This document shows positions 34,452 to 42,881 of a stretch of 64,000 bases of DNA, in pieces (positions within the stretch are counted from its first letter, which is position 1; each line of letters opens with the position of its first letter). Made by a program: the position numbers and the translations under genes. The notes beneath the pieces were generated by a model. That model worked only from the letters and a program-made list of their open reading frames with translations. It was not told the origin of the DNA and did no database searches. Source of the stretch: Pedobacter schmidteae (lineage in GTDB: Bacteria > Bacteroidota > Bacteroidia > Sphingobacteriales > Sphingobacteriaceae); contig NZ_LS999839.1 of assembly GCF_900564155.1 (NCBI RefSeq), positions 5,081,097-5,145,096 on the forward strand, read 5' to 3'.

Positions 34452-37400
34452 TTAAAGTGTTACATTAAGACCAAAAGAGTAGGTTTTCTGGAAAGGATAC
34501 ACATTTCCACTAAGGGCTTCGGGATCCAGGTTAAATTTAACGCCGGATTTGTCAAAAAGATTTTCTCCACTGAAGTATACCCTTACCCGGCTCAGCTGCA
34601 ACTTTTTCATGATTGTTTGAGGCAACGTATAACCTATCGTCAGGTTTTTGAGTCTGATGTAGGCAAAATTCTGAAGATATCTGGTTTGCGGGTATCCCAA
34701 TTCCGATACATCTTCGGCGATATAAGATTTTAATCGAGGAAAATAAGCATTTGGCGTTTCTGGCGACCATTTATCCAACGCTTGTACCGTTGGGTTTGTC
34801 CATGGCTGAGCAAAAACACTCCAGAAATAAACATTATTATTTCGAGGATAAAAATCCTGCTTACCTACCCCCATAAAAAATGAACGGATATCAAATCCTT
34901 TCCAGGCCAGGTTCAAATCAACCCCGAAAGTATAACGTTGACTGGTATTGCCAATTCTGATCAGATCACCATGATCGTCGGCAGTATTCTTTCCTTTATT
35001 AATAACACCGTCGCCATTCTGATCTTTCCATTTTAAGTCACCCACTCCAAAAGTACCTCCGGCATCATCGGATACAAAAACCTGTTGATTAGCGTGACTT
35101 GCCAGTTCCTGAGCGGATTGGAAAAAGCCTTCCGTTTCCAGTCCCCAGATCTCTCCTATTTCCTGTCCTACATAATAATCTGTAATCGTTTTGGTCGGGT
35201 TGTCAAACTTGGTGATGAACGAACGGCTATCTGCCAGATTGATACCTACACCATACGAGAACTGACTTTGTGCTATAGTGGCCACATCTTTCCAGCCAAC
35301 TCTCAATTCCCAACCTTTGGTTTTTAAATCGGCCGCATTCAAGTATGGTTCCTTTGCTCCAAACACACCTGGCAAGGTTTTGCCTTTAGTTAGCATGCCA
35401 TTGGTATAACGGGTATATTTATCAAAATTAACATCCAGCCTGTTGTTAAACCAACTCATGTCCACACCAAAATTCACAGTTGATACTTTTTCCCAGGTCA
35501 AACTTGGAGAAACCGGATCCGGTTGAGTTACACCTGTTGGCCGCGTCCCCTCAATAACCTGCCCTATGGCACCCGCATTCATATTTACAATATAAGCGTA
35601 AGCACCTACATCCTGGTTACCCAAAGAGCCATAAGATCCTCTCAATTTCAGTAAGCCGAGCTTAATGTCGTCTTTGATAGATGTCAGGAATCCTTCATTT
35701 GATACCACCCAACCCATAGAAGCTGATGGAAAAAATCCCCACCTGTCATTTTTAGGGAACTTGGACGTACCATCATAACGACCGTTAAGTTCCAATATAT
35801 ATTTGTCGTTATAAATATAGTTTAAGCGATAAAATAAACCTCTTACAGCCCATTCATTGATGTTCTCGCCAATATTGTTTACGGTTCCTGTGGCCAGATT
35901 TAAAGATGGAAGTGTGCTGCTGATTAACCCGGTTTTACTTACCCATGATAGCTGATCATATCTATACTCCTGGTTATATCCCGCAAGTGCCTGGAAATAA
36001 TGTTTGTCGATTGTTTTATGGAAGTCTGCATACAGGTTCGTAATGTTATTCCTTGTTTCTGAATTATCCGCACGTATATACGAGGTACCCGGGCCTTGAT
36101 ACTGGGTTGCCGTGTTCGGGCCGCTGCTAAATGGCACTTTAAAATCGCCACCACTTCTTATTCCTGTATTACGTCTGAAAGTTACATCAGCTTTGATATC
36201 AAAAACATCTTTAATCACCGCAGCGGTTGCATTAAAGGTAGTCAGGAAGTTGTTGTATTTCTGAATTGTTCTTCCCCCCTTCTGCACCCGGCCAATGGTA
36301 TTGGCACCTGCAGCGGTATAAGTACCATCAGGATTGTATACTGCGTCTAAGGAGTTCTGGCGATTGATTTCCCAGAAATAGCTAAAATTATCCAATGATG
36401 ACGTCGGTGCATTATACAATGAACTTGTAAATGCAGTATTGTTTCCCACATTCAGCCATTTGTTTAATTTCAAATCAACTTTAGACCTTAAATTGTAACG
36501 ATCATAAACTTCACTGGCATTTTTAATTACGCCATCATTTTTCTGGTATTCGGCAGAAACCATATAACCAATATCTTCTGTCTTTTTAGAGATATTAACA
36601 TTGGCATTATAACTTGGAGACGTTGTATTAAATGCTTCTTTAAACCAATCGGTAGAAGCGACATAAATCCATTGATTCGCATTTGAGGGATTTACATAAA
36701 CGCCCGGCAGCGAAGGATTTTCGGATCTTTGCTTCGCATAATTCCTGATGGCCTCGTCATTAAACAGCTGAGGATAGTACGGAAACGCAGCCTCGTGCTT
36801 TGTGGTATAAGATAAATAAGGATCGGTAATGGTTTGAGGCAGCTTACCTAGAGTTTTATAGGCATAAAAAGCATTCGCGCTGATACTCAACTTACCAATT
36901 TTTGGGTTCTTGGTTGTAATTAAAATCACCCCAAATGAGGCCCTTGCACCATATATCGCCGCAGATGCTGCATCCTTCAGTACGGTTACACTTTCAATGT
37001 CATTTGGATTAAGCAAGCTCAATTCGCCCGCTGTATAAGGAACGTTATCTACCAAAATATATGGACTGGCGTAGGGTTTATCTTTTGACTTATCTCCGGT
37101 CAACCCACCAATGGAAGTTACTCCCCTGATATTCAAAGAAGTAGAATCGGTCGCCCTTCCGCTACCGTTTCCAATGTTTAAGTTAGGGATCAAGCCTTGC
37201 AAACCTGCTCCTATATTCGTTATTGGACGGTTTTCAATTTCTTTTGACGTAATTCCATCTACAGCTCCACTCAGGTTTATTCTTTTTTGCTTTCCATACC
37301 CTACAACTACAAAATCATCCAGTGACTGTACTTCGTCCTTTAACACAATACGCAGTTGCTTTTGGTTTCCAATCAGTACTTCCTGGGTTTTAGCCCCCAC

Positions 37401-37940
37401 ATAAGAAATAACCAGCACATCGCCCGATTCTGCATTAATAACAAACTCCCCGGTGGCATTGGTAATCGCGGTTCCCGATTTCCCCTTAATTTTTACACTT
37501 GCACCAGGTATAGGGACACCATTTTCATCCAGCACCCGGCCTTTAATCGTTTCAAACTGAATCAACGTACTGGTCAATTCCTTTTTTTTGAGGATAATGG
37601 TACGGTTAAATACCTTGTAGGTTAAGGGCAGATCTTTCAGGCAAATTTCAAGAACCTGCTCTACCGAAGCATCCCTTACATCAATGGATACCTTGTCTGA
37701 TTTTGAGACTTCCAATTTATCGTATAAAAAAACATAATCACTTTGTTTTTCGATGGATTTTAAGACGAAGTCAATGGAAGCATTTTTCTGCTTCAGTGTT
37801 ATTTTTTGGCTATAACTACTTGCACTTACCTGAAGCAGGCCAGTGATTAATAGAATTGTTGTGAGCTTCATAACCAGTATAAATTGCGTTGCCTTAGGCT
37901 GCAGTTTAAATACTGCACCAAAGAATGTAAAAAAATTCAT
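34452..37940 (-). CDS. SusC/RagA family TonB-linked protein with STN domain
   Basis: A 1162-residue importer from the ATG at 37940; an earlier ATG at 38009 adds residues without signal character. It has a signal region, an STN domain (about 50-115, ASIDFVLKSIEKQSDYVF and VEQVLEICLKDLPLTYKV), a carboxypeptidase-like domain (about 130-205), plug with SLLNPNDIESVTVLKDAASAA and IYGARASFGVILITTK, and barrel. The STN domain contacts the FecR-type anti-sigma factor encoded just upstream, so substrate uptake is coupled to sigma factor release. It is the first gene of a minus-strand series that includes SusD, phosphoesterase, fucosidase, toroid and sulfatase genes. Confidence 0.96.
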   Translation of the reverse strand: MNFFTFFGAVFKLQPKATQFILVMKLTTILLITGLLQVSASSYSQKITLKQKNASIDFVLKSIEKQSDYVFLYDKLEVSKSDKVSIDVRDASVEQVLEICLKDLPLTYKVFNRTIILKKKELTSTLIQFETIKGRVLDENGVPIPGASVKIKGKSGTAITNATGEFVINAESGDVLVISYVGAKTQEVLIGNQKQLRIVLKDEVQSLDDFVVVGYGKQKRINLSGAVDGITSKEIENRPITNIGAGLQGLIPNLNIGNGSGRATDSTSLNIRGVTSIGGLTGDKSKDKPYASPYILVDNVPYTAGELSLLNPNDIESVTVLKDAASAAIYGARASFGVILITTKNPKIGKLSISANAFYAYKTLGKLPQTITDPYLSYTTKHEAAFPYYPQLFNDEAIRNYAKQRSENPSLPGVYVNPSNANQWIYVASTDWFKEAFNTTSPSYNANVNISKKTEDIGYMVSAEYQKNDGVIKNASEVYDRYNLRSKVDLKLNKWLNVGNNTAFTSSLYNAPTSSLDNFSYFWEINRQNSLDAVYNPDGTYTAAGANTIGRVQKGGRTIQKYNNFLTTFNATAAVIKDVFDIKADVTFRRNTGIRSGGDFKVPFSSGPNTATQYQGPGTSYIRADNSETRNNITNLYADFHKTIDKHYFQALAGYNQEYRYDQLSWVSKTGLISSTLPSLNLATGTVNNIGENINEWAVRGLFYRLNYIYNDKYILELNGRYDGTSKFPKNDRWGFFPSASMGWVVSNEGFLTSIKDDIKLGLLKLRGSYGSLGNQDVGAYAYIVNMNAGAIGQVIEGTRPTGVTQPDPVSPSLTWEKVSTVNFGVDMSWFNNRLDVNFDKYTRYTNGMLTKGKTLPGVFGAKEPYLNAADLKTKGWELRVGWKDVATIAQSQFSYGVGINLADSRSFITKFDNPTKTITDYYVGQEIGEIWGLETEGFFQSAQELASHANQQVFVSDDAGGTFGVGDLKWKDQNGDGVINKGKNTADDHGDLIRIGNTSQRYTFGVDLNLAWKGFDIRSFFMGVGKQDFYPRNNNVYFWSVFAQPWTNPTVQALDKWSPETPNAYFPRLKSYIAEDVSELGYPQTRYLQNFAYIRLKNLTIGYTLPQTIMKKLQLSRVRVYFSGENLFDKSGVKFNLDPEALSGNVYPFQKTYSFGLNVTL

Positions 37941-38037
37941 AGCTTTGAATTTGGGGTTAATACATAATTGCTTAAATAACTTGTGTTTCCTGATCAAGAC
38001 TTTGTCCATCAGGATATAATCCCATCAATATTAACGG

Positions 38038-38056
38038 GAAGTGCTGGGAACACTTC
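38038..38056 (-). promoter_or_regulatory. Small hairpin in the fecR-susC gap
   Basis: GAAGTG (38038-38043) pairs with CACTTC (38051-38056) across a 7-nt loop, in the 200-bp gap that should carry the susC leader. On the plus strand a T-run follows, but no plus-strand gene ends here. An attenuator or mRNA-stabilising role is possible, not shown. Confidence 0.3.
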
Positions 38057-38142
38057 TCGTTTTTTATTTGAAGGTATTTGTCGGCGGGCGTGAAGTATTA
38101 TTTTATCATAGGCATACGTATAATTTAAACTCGTTTGATTGT

Positions 38143-39294
38143 TTAATTGGCATTTACTATTATCTTATTGTTTTGAATCTTACAATGAGTACCGCTGTAA
38201 GAAAGCATTTCAATCAACTCTTTGGCACTGATATTTCTTGGGATTTTTCCGTTAAATTGTTTAACAGGAACAGGCCCGTTATATTGCACTTCAGTATCAA
38301 ACCACCTGGATATCTGTCGCATCACTGAAGTAAGATCCGCATTTTCAAATTGAAAATATCCATTCTTCCAGGCAATTATAGACTCGGCATCCTCAACCTC
38401 ATGAAGCGTTATCAAACTGGAATTATTTGGTATAATGGCCTGTTGGCCTGGCTTTAACAACAATTGGCGATCCTGGCGGGTAACCTTAACTGCACCTTCA
38501 AGCAAAGTTGTAGCTTCAGTCTCTTCATCGTCGTAACAATTGACATTAAAATGAGTACCCAATACCGTTATCTGAGATTGTCTGGTGGATACGATAAAAG
38601 GTTTCGATTTATTTTTAGCCACCTCAAAATAGGCCTCTCCGGTTATAGTAACCTTACGATCATTCCCCGAAAAAACTGTGGGAAAAGTAATTGATGATCC
38701 CGAATTGAGCCAAACCTCGGTCTTGTCTACCAGTATCAAATGGTATTGTCCACCACGAGGTGTAGTAACCGTGTTCATCCGAACAATTTTAGTATCCGGC
38801 TGTTCATTCATGGTGTAAACCAGTTCACCGCTTCTGGTCTTGGTTACCTCAACGCCCGCCTGTTCAGTAATCTGACCATCTGACGCGCTGTTGAGTACTA
38901 CCTTCGTACCATCGGCCAACTGCAAAACTGCATGGTTCCCACCGGGTGTAATTTCCTTTTTTGCCATTTCCACAGTATGCACATCAGGTTTCGGCTTTGC
39001 CAAAAATAAATACCCCAGCCCTAGCAGTATACCAGCGAAAATTGCGGCCTTTGCTAAAAAATAATTACGGAATAAAAAGTTTTTCTGGTGTGTTACAACA
39101 GGACTGTTGGCTTCAATGCGGGCATCAAGATTTGCTAAGATATCCGCCCTATGACCAGCTAGCTCATCCACGCTCATCTCGGGAACTTCCGCATTCACAC
39201 TTTCATACCAGTCCTCCACTATCCTGATTTCCTCAGGTGTAGCAGTCTGGCTATTGTACTTTTTCAGTAAGTCATTTAATCTTTCAGTATCCAA
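38143..39294 (-). CDS. FecR family anti-sigma factor
   Basis: A 383-residue regulator with an N-terminal cytoplasmic sigma-binding region (about 1-80), one transmembrane helix (about 83-103), a periplasmic FecR domain (about 120-300, with TVTTPRGGQYHLILVDKTEVWLN, ITGEAYFEVAKNKSKPF and GTHFNVNCY) and a C-terminal DUF4974-type region (YFQFENADLTSVMRQISRWF) that contacts the STN domain. It holds the ECF sigma factor encoded 104 bp upstream in check until the SusC protein reports substrate. The order sigma-FecR-SusC-SusD is the classical arrangement. Confidence 0.95.
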   Translation of the reverse strand: MDTERLNDLLKKYNSQTATPEEIRIVEDWYESVNAEVPEMSVDELAGHRADILANLDARIEANSPVVTHQKNFLFRNYFLAKAAIFAGILLGLGYLFLAKPKPDVHTVEMAKKEITPGGNHAVLQLADGTKVVLNSASDGQITEQAGVEVTKTRSGELVYTMNEQPDTKIVRMNTVTTPRGGQYHLILVDKTEVWLNSGSSITFPTVFSGNDRKVTITGEAYFEVAKNKSKPFIVSTRQSQITVLGTHFNVNCYDDEETEATTLLEGAVKVTRQDRQLLLKPGQQAIIPNNSSLITLHEVEDAESIIAWKNGYFQFENADLTSVMRQISRWFDTEVQYNGPVPVKQFNGKIPRNISAKELIEMLSYSGTHCKIQNNKIIVNAN

Positions 39295-39398
39295 AGTATA
39301 CGCTTTTAACTATATATCCGCTACTCTGACAAAAAGTACTATAGGTTTTTTATTTTTTTTTGAGATTGATGACGACTGGTCCTAAAACGGGGCTTAAA

Positions 39399-39959
39399 TC
39401 ATCGTGCAGGAGATGAGGCATAGTTTTGCACACTGGCCCTTAAGCGTTGATAGGCAGTTTGCAGCTGATTTTTGATGGTTTGTTCGGACAAAGACAGGTC
39501 GGTGGCAATTTCTCTGATAGAAATGTCATTGTCTCGCTTTTTTAGGTATATCTCGCGCATTCTGGGCGGCATATTCGCAATTTCATTGTTTATAATTCCC
39601 GAGAGTTCTTTTTCCAGCAGCGCATCCTGCGAATGTATATCCAGCTGTGCATCTTTGGTGGCCACACTTATTGCATATTTGGCCCTCACCTCATTTTTTT
39701 CGTAAAGCTTTAGCGTTTTATTTCTAAGGATACCATACAAGTAGGCAAGTATGCTTACTTCTTTATCGAAACTATCAATCTTATCCCATAGTGTTAAAAA
39801 GGTATCCTGCACGAGATCTTTTGCGGCATCCTTGCATTGAACTTTTTTTAATGCCTGCTTATAAAGTAGTGTCCAATAGCCATCAAATATGATTTGAAAC
39901 GCCAGTTTTTTGTCCGATTTGACCAAAAAAAGAAAGCTATCGTCTATTTCATCACACAT
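39399..39959 (-). CDS. ECF RNA polymerase sigma-70 factor
   Basis: A 186-residue sigma factor with region 2 (about 20-85, AKDLVQDTFLTLWDKIDSF) and region 4 (about 125-180, MPPRMREIYLKKRDNDISIREIATDLSLSEQTIKNQL). It belongs to the Bacteroidota group of ECF factors that work with FecR-type partners. It should drive the downstream susCD and enzyme genes after release. The start at 39959 fits the family's short N-terminus. Confidence 0.95.
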   Translation of the reverse strand: MCDEIDDSFLFLVKSDKKLAFQIIFDGYWTLLYKQALKKVQCKDAAKDLVQDTFLTLWDKIDSFDKEVSILAYLYGILRNKTLKLYEKNEVRAKYAISVATKDAQLDIHSQDALLEKELSGIINNEIANMPPRMREIYLKKRDNDISIREIATDLSLSEQTIKNQLQTAYQRLRASVQNYASSPAR

Positions 39960-40360
39960 ATTTAAAGCTGTGTTGTATTTAAATTTAATAATTGCCCGTT
40001 AAGGAGGTTAATTTCTTTGGTTTTTATTGTGTTTTATTTTGAGGACGATTTTTTTTTCAAATTAAAGCAGCATATATTAATCTGTTATAAACTAAAGGTA
40101 AACTATCTGTGTTTTGGTCTATTTCTATCTAATTTATTCATTTGACTTTGAAAATACAAAATAAATAATCCAAAACAGGTACGCAAACGTTTGATCTGAT
40201 TAGTTGTGAACTTAATCCTTCAAACATCAAAAATATATTTAATCGAACAACACAAAAATCGCTTTCGCGATGAAGATATAGATAACGAATCTACCCGCTT
40301 TTCTTAGCTCCTTCTTAATAAGCATTTTACAAATGCTGAAAAAAAATAAACCAATCTAAA
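39960..40360. other. AT-rich gene-free stretch
   Basis: About 400 bp between the sigma gene and the tRNA-Ser promoter hold no credible gene. They contain the upstream region of the sigma gene, a perfect 10-bp palindrome CAAACGTTTG (40184-40193), a small hairpin ATCGC/GCGAT (40258-40271) and AGCATTT/AAATGCT (40321-40337). Confidence 0.7.
40184..40193. promoter_or_regulatory. Palindrome CAAACGTTTG
   Basis: A perfect 10-bp palindrome with a central CG, the form typical of LacI-family operators, 225 bp upstream of the sigma gene start. No LacI gene is near; the one in the window is at 51122. The site may be chance. Confidence 0.3.
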
Positions 40361-40391
40361 TTTGCAGAATCACTTTGTATTTGTACTTTTG
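40361..40391 (+). promoter_or_regulatory. Promoter of tRNA-Ser copy 3
   Basis: TTTG (40361-40364), 19 bp, TACTTTTG (40384-40391), an exact match with the same 4-bp gap to the tRNA as in copies 1 and 2. Confidence 0.85.
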
Positions 40392-40395
40392 CGGC

Positions 40396-40480
40396 GGAGA
40401 GCTGGCAGAGTGGTCGAATGCGGCAGTCTTGAAAACTGTTGACTGTCATAGGTCCGGGGGTTCGAATCCCTCGCTCTCCG
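40396..40480 (+). tRNA. tRNA-Ser (UGA), copy 3
   Basis: 85 nt, identical to copies at 7916 and 20035, no encoded CCA. It marks the border between the ECF-controlled glycan locus and the uronate cluster. Confidence 0.97.
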
Positions 40481-40499
40481 CTCAAAAGGTATCAAAAAG

Positions 40500-40539
40500 T
40501 ACAAAAGCCTGCAAATCGTAACGATAGCAGGCTTTTGTA
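40500..40539 (+). terminator. Terminator of tRNA-Ser copy 3
   Basis: TACAAAAGCCTGC (40500-40512) pairs perfectly with GCAGGCTTTTGTA (40527-40539) across 14 nt. The core AAAGCCTG/CAGGCTTT is shared by the terminators of all three copies. Confidence 0.85.
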
Positions 40540-40589
40540 TTTGAACAGCATCTAAGGATACCGTACAATTCCATTATAAAGTAAAATAT

Positions 40590-41393
40590 CTAAACACCGC
40601 TGAAAACAGAAAAACCTCCATCAACGTTCACAACAGTACCAGTAACAAATTTTGATTCATTTCCCAAAAGCCAAATCAAGGCCCCAATTAGCTCTTCCGG
40701 CACTCCAAATCGCTTAAAAGGAGTGTTATTAATTACCAAACTACCCCGATCGGTATAGCTACCATCTTTATTTGTAAGTAATTCCCGGTTTTGTTCTGTA
40801 AGGAAAAACCCGGGTGCAATAGCGTTCATCCTTAACTTGTCACCATAACGATTAGCCATTTCAACAGCAAACCATTTGGTATAAGCATCAATTGAGGTTT
40901 TTGCCAGGGTATAACCAAGCACTTTAGTGATCACACTTTGAGAGGCCATGGATGATATATTTACAATGCTCCCTTCCCCTGTTTTTGCAATTGCCTCACC
41001 AAATATTTGGGTAGGAATTAATGTCCCCCATAAGTTCAATTCCATTACCCCTCTAAGACCATCCATGTTCAGTTTAAAAACATCATCGGCAGGCTGAACT
41101 ATTCCTCCAGGAGTATTGCCGCCAGCGGCATTTACTAAACCATGAATTTCACCAAATTGGTTTATAATCCTATCACGTGCAACCCCAAGTTCATTTTCAA
41201 TCAATACATCAGCTTTCAAAGCCAATGCTTTTCCTCCGGCATTGTTTATTTCTGTAGCTCTTTGCTCAGCCACTTCTAAATTTCTTCCTAAAATACAAAC
41301 CGTACCACCCGCATTGTGAATTCCCTTTACAAAAGCGCCTCCAAGCACACCTGTACCACCGGTTACTACAATTACCTTATTTTTTAAAACCAT
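40590..41393 (-). CDS. SDR family oxidoreductase, probable D-mannonate oxidoreductase
   Basis: A 267-residue short-chain dehydrogenase with the cofactor loop TGGTGVLGG, NAAGG at about 88-92, catalytic Ser149, Tyr161 and Lys165 (YTLAK) and a C-terminal NVDGGF. It follows mannonate dehydratase (18-bp gap), and SDR-type fructuronate reductases (the non-UxuB type) are known beside uxuA in Bacteroidota and Firmicutes. It should reduce D-fructuronate to D-mannonate with NAD(P)H. A role on another ketosugar cannot be excluded. Confidence 0.85.
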   Translation of the reverse strand: MVLKNKVIVVTGGTGVLGGAFVKGIHNAGGTVCILGRNLEVAEQRATEINNAGGKALALKADVLIENELGVARDRIINQFGEIHGLVNAAGGNTPGGIVQPADDVFKLNMDGLRGVMELNLWGTLIPTQIFGEAIAKTGEGSIVNISSMASQSVITKVLGYTLAKTSIDAYTKWFAVEMANRYGDKLRMNAIAPGFFLTEQNRELLTNKDGSYTDRGSLVINNTPFKRFGVPEELIGALIWLLGNESKFVTGTVVNVDGGFSVFSGV

Positions 41394-41411
41394 ATTTAAA
41401 TTTATTTGAAA

Positions 41412-42605
41412 TTAATTAAATAGCATTCGCTTGATGCCCATCTCAAGACCACGTAATTCTGCCAATCCTTTGAGACGTCCAATTACCGAATAGCCGGGAT
41501 AGGTATTGTAATTTACGTCATCAAGTATTTTATGACCATGATCGGGCCGCATTGGAATGGAAATATCCTCACGCCCGTTCTCTAGTCTCTTTTGCTGTTC
41601 TAATATCACATTCTTCATTACCGCAAACATATCCGTGCTCCCAGCCAAATGATCGTCCTCATAAAAGCTACCATCAGGCTCGCGTTTTACATTACGCATA
41701 TGCAGAAAATGAATGTGTTGCCCTAAACGTTCAACCATACCGGGCAAATCGTTATCTGCCCTGGCCCCTAATGAGCCTGTACAGAAGGTCAAGCCATTAC
41801 TGTCCGACGGACAGCTGTCCAAAATATATTTTAAATCCTCCTCAGTTGATACCACTCTAGGCAAACCCAGGATTGGAAACGGTGGATCATCCGGATGGAT
41901 ACACATTTTAACTCCAGCTTGCTCTGCATGAGGCACAATAGCTTTGAGGAAATAGGCAAGATTTGCTCTTAAAGCCGTGGCATCCGTATCGGCATATTTT
42001 TGCAGTTGTCCCCTAAATTCATCTACTGTAAATACTTCATCAGTACCAGGTAAGCCAGCCATGATTGTATTTACGATATCCGTTTTCTCGGAAACATTCA
42101 GTCCATCTAAATATGCTTTGGCCGCCTTTTGTTGTGCCGGAGTAAATTCGTTAAATGCATCTTCCCTTTCCAATATGTATAAATCGAAAGCAGCAACAGC
42201 AAGAAAATGATACCGCAGTGCTGATGCATCATTATTTAACCGAAAATCAAGATTTGTACGTGTCCAATCTAGTACCGGCATAAAATTGTAACAAATTGTT
42301 TTTAATCCGGAACCGCCAAGATTTTTGATAGATGCAATATATTTTTCAATATAACGATCGCGTTCGGACGATGCAGTTTTAATACTTTCATGAATATTTA
42401 CGCTTTCTACTACCGACCAGCGAAGTCCCGCATTCTCGATGGCTTGTTTACGCATCTTAATCTCATCAAGCGTCCAGATGTCACCGGCAGGGATATGATG
42501 TAGCGCTGTCACGATCCTCTTAGCTCCCGTTTGTCTGATGGCTGCCAGTGTAACCGGATCTGTCGGGCCAAACCACCTAAATGTTTGTTCTAAATTACTG
42601 ATCAT
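41412..42605 (-). CDS. uxuA: Mannonate dehydratase
   Basis: A 397-residue cytoplasmic enzyme that dehydrates D-mannonate to 2-keto-3-deoxygluconate. Family marks are TFRWFGPTDPVTLAAIRQTGA near the start, KTICYNFMPVLDWTRTNL, GVKMCIHPDDPPFPILGLPR and RPDHGHKILDD near the end, in the expected order. Length fits UxuA. It is followed by the SDR gene and is divergent from the O-acetylesterase gene over a 276-bp gap that holds a perfect palindrome. Uronate isomerase (uxaC) and the ketodeoxygluconate kinase and aldolase are not in the window. Confidence 0.95.
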   Translation of the reverse strand: MISNLEQTFRWFGPTDPVTLAAIRQTGAKRIVTALHHIPAGDIWTLDEIKMRKQAIENAGLRWSVVESVNIHESIKTASSERDRYIEKYIASIKNLGGSGLKTICYNFMPVLDWTRTNLDFRLNNDASALRYHFLAVAAFDLYILEREDAFNEFTPAQQKAAKAYLDGLNVSEKTDIVNTIMAGLPGTDEVFTVDEFRGQLQKYADTDATALRANLAYFLKAIVPHAEQAGVKMCIHPDDPPFPILGLPRVVSTEEDLKYILDSCPSDSNGLTFCTGSLGARADNDLPGMVERLGQHIHFLHMRNVKREPDGSFYEDDHLAGSTDMFAVMKNVILEQQKRLENGREDISIPMRPDHGHKILDDVNYNTYPGYSVIGRLKGLAELRGLEMGIKRMLFN

Positions 42606-42737
42606 TTTTTTATTTTTTTTATACTGTTACTTACTAAAAAGAGAAAGGTTGCCCCTGGTGCCAACCAATTAATCTACCCCTGAAATTACGATGCTATCAA
42701 AGCAATCAAAAGTAAATATATAAATTAAAATCGCTAT

Positions 42738-42747
42738 TCGTGCACGA
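42738..42747. promoter_or_regulatory. Palindrome in the uxuA/esterase divergent region
   Basis: TCGTGCACGA is a perfect 10-bp palindrome about midway between the divergent uxuA and esterase starts, a sensible position for a GntR- or LacI-type operator acting on both. The regulator is not known. Confidence 0.4.
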
Positions 42748-42881
42748 TAACGTATATGTTTTTTATCATAATTTGTTACCGATTATTATTCAGAATATAC
42801 TATTATTGTATTCACATATTTAGCCAATCTCATATAGCTGGCTTAAACCAACATTGTAAATAATTACTTTATTTTTTGTTC

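Noticed and set aside
7881..40539. CRISPR-like or IS-like explanation for repeated sequence
   Set aside because: The repeats are tRNA genes with tRNA structure, kilobases apart, and no transposase, integrase or cas gene is present.
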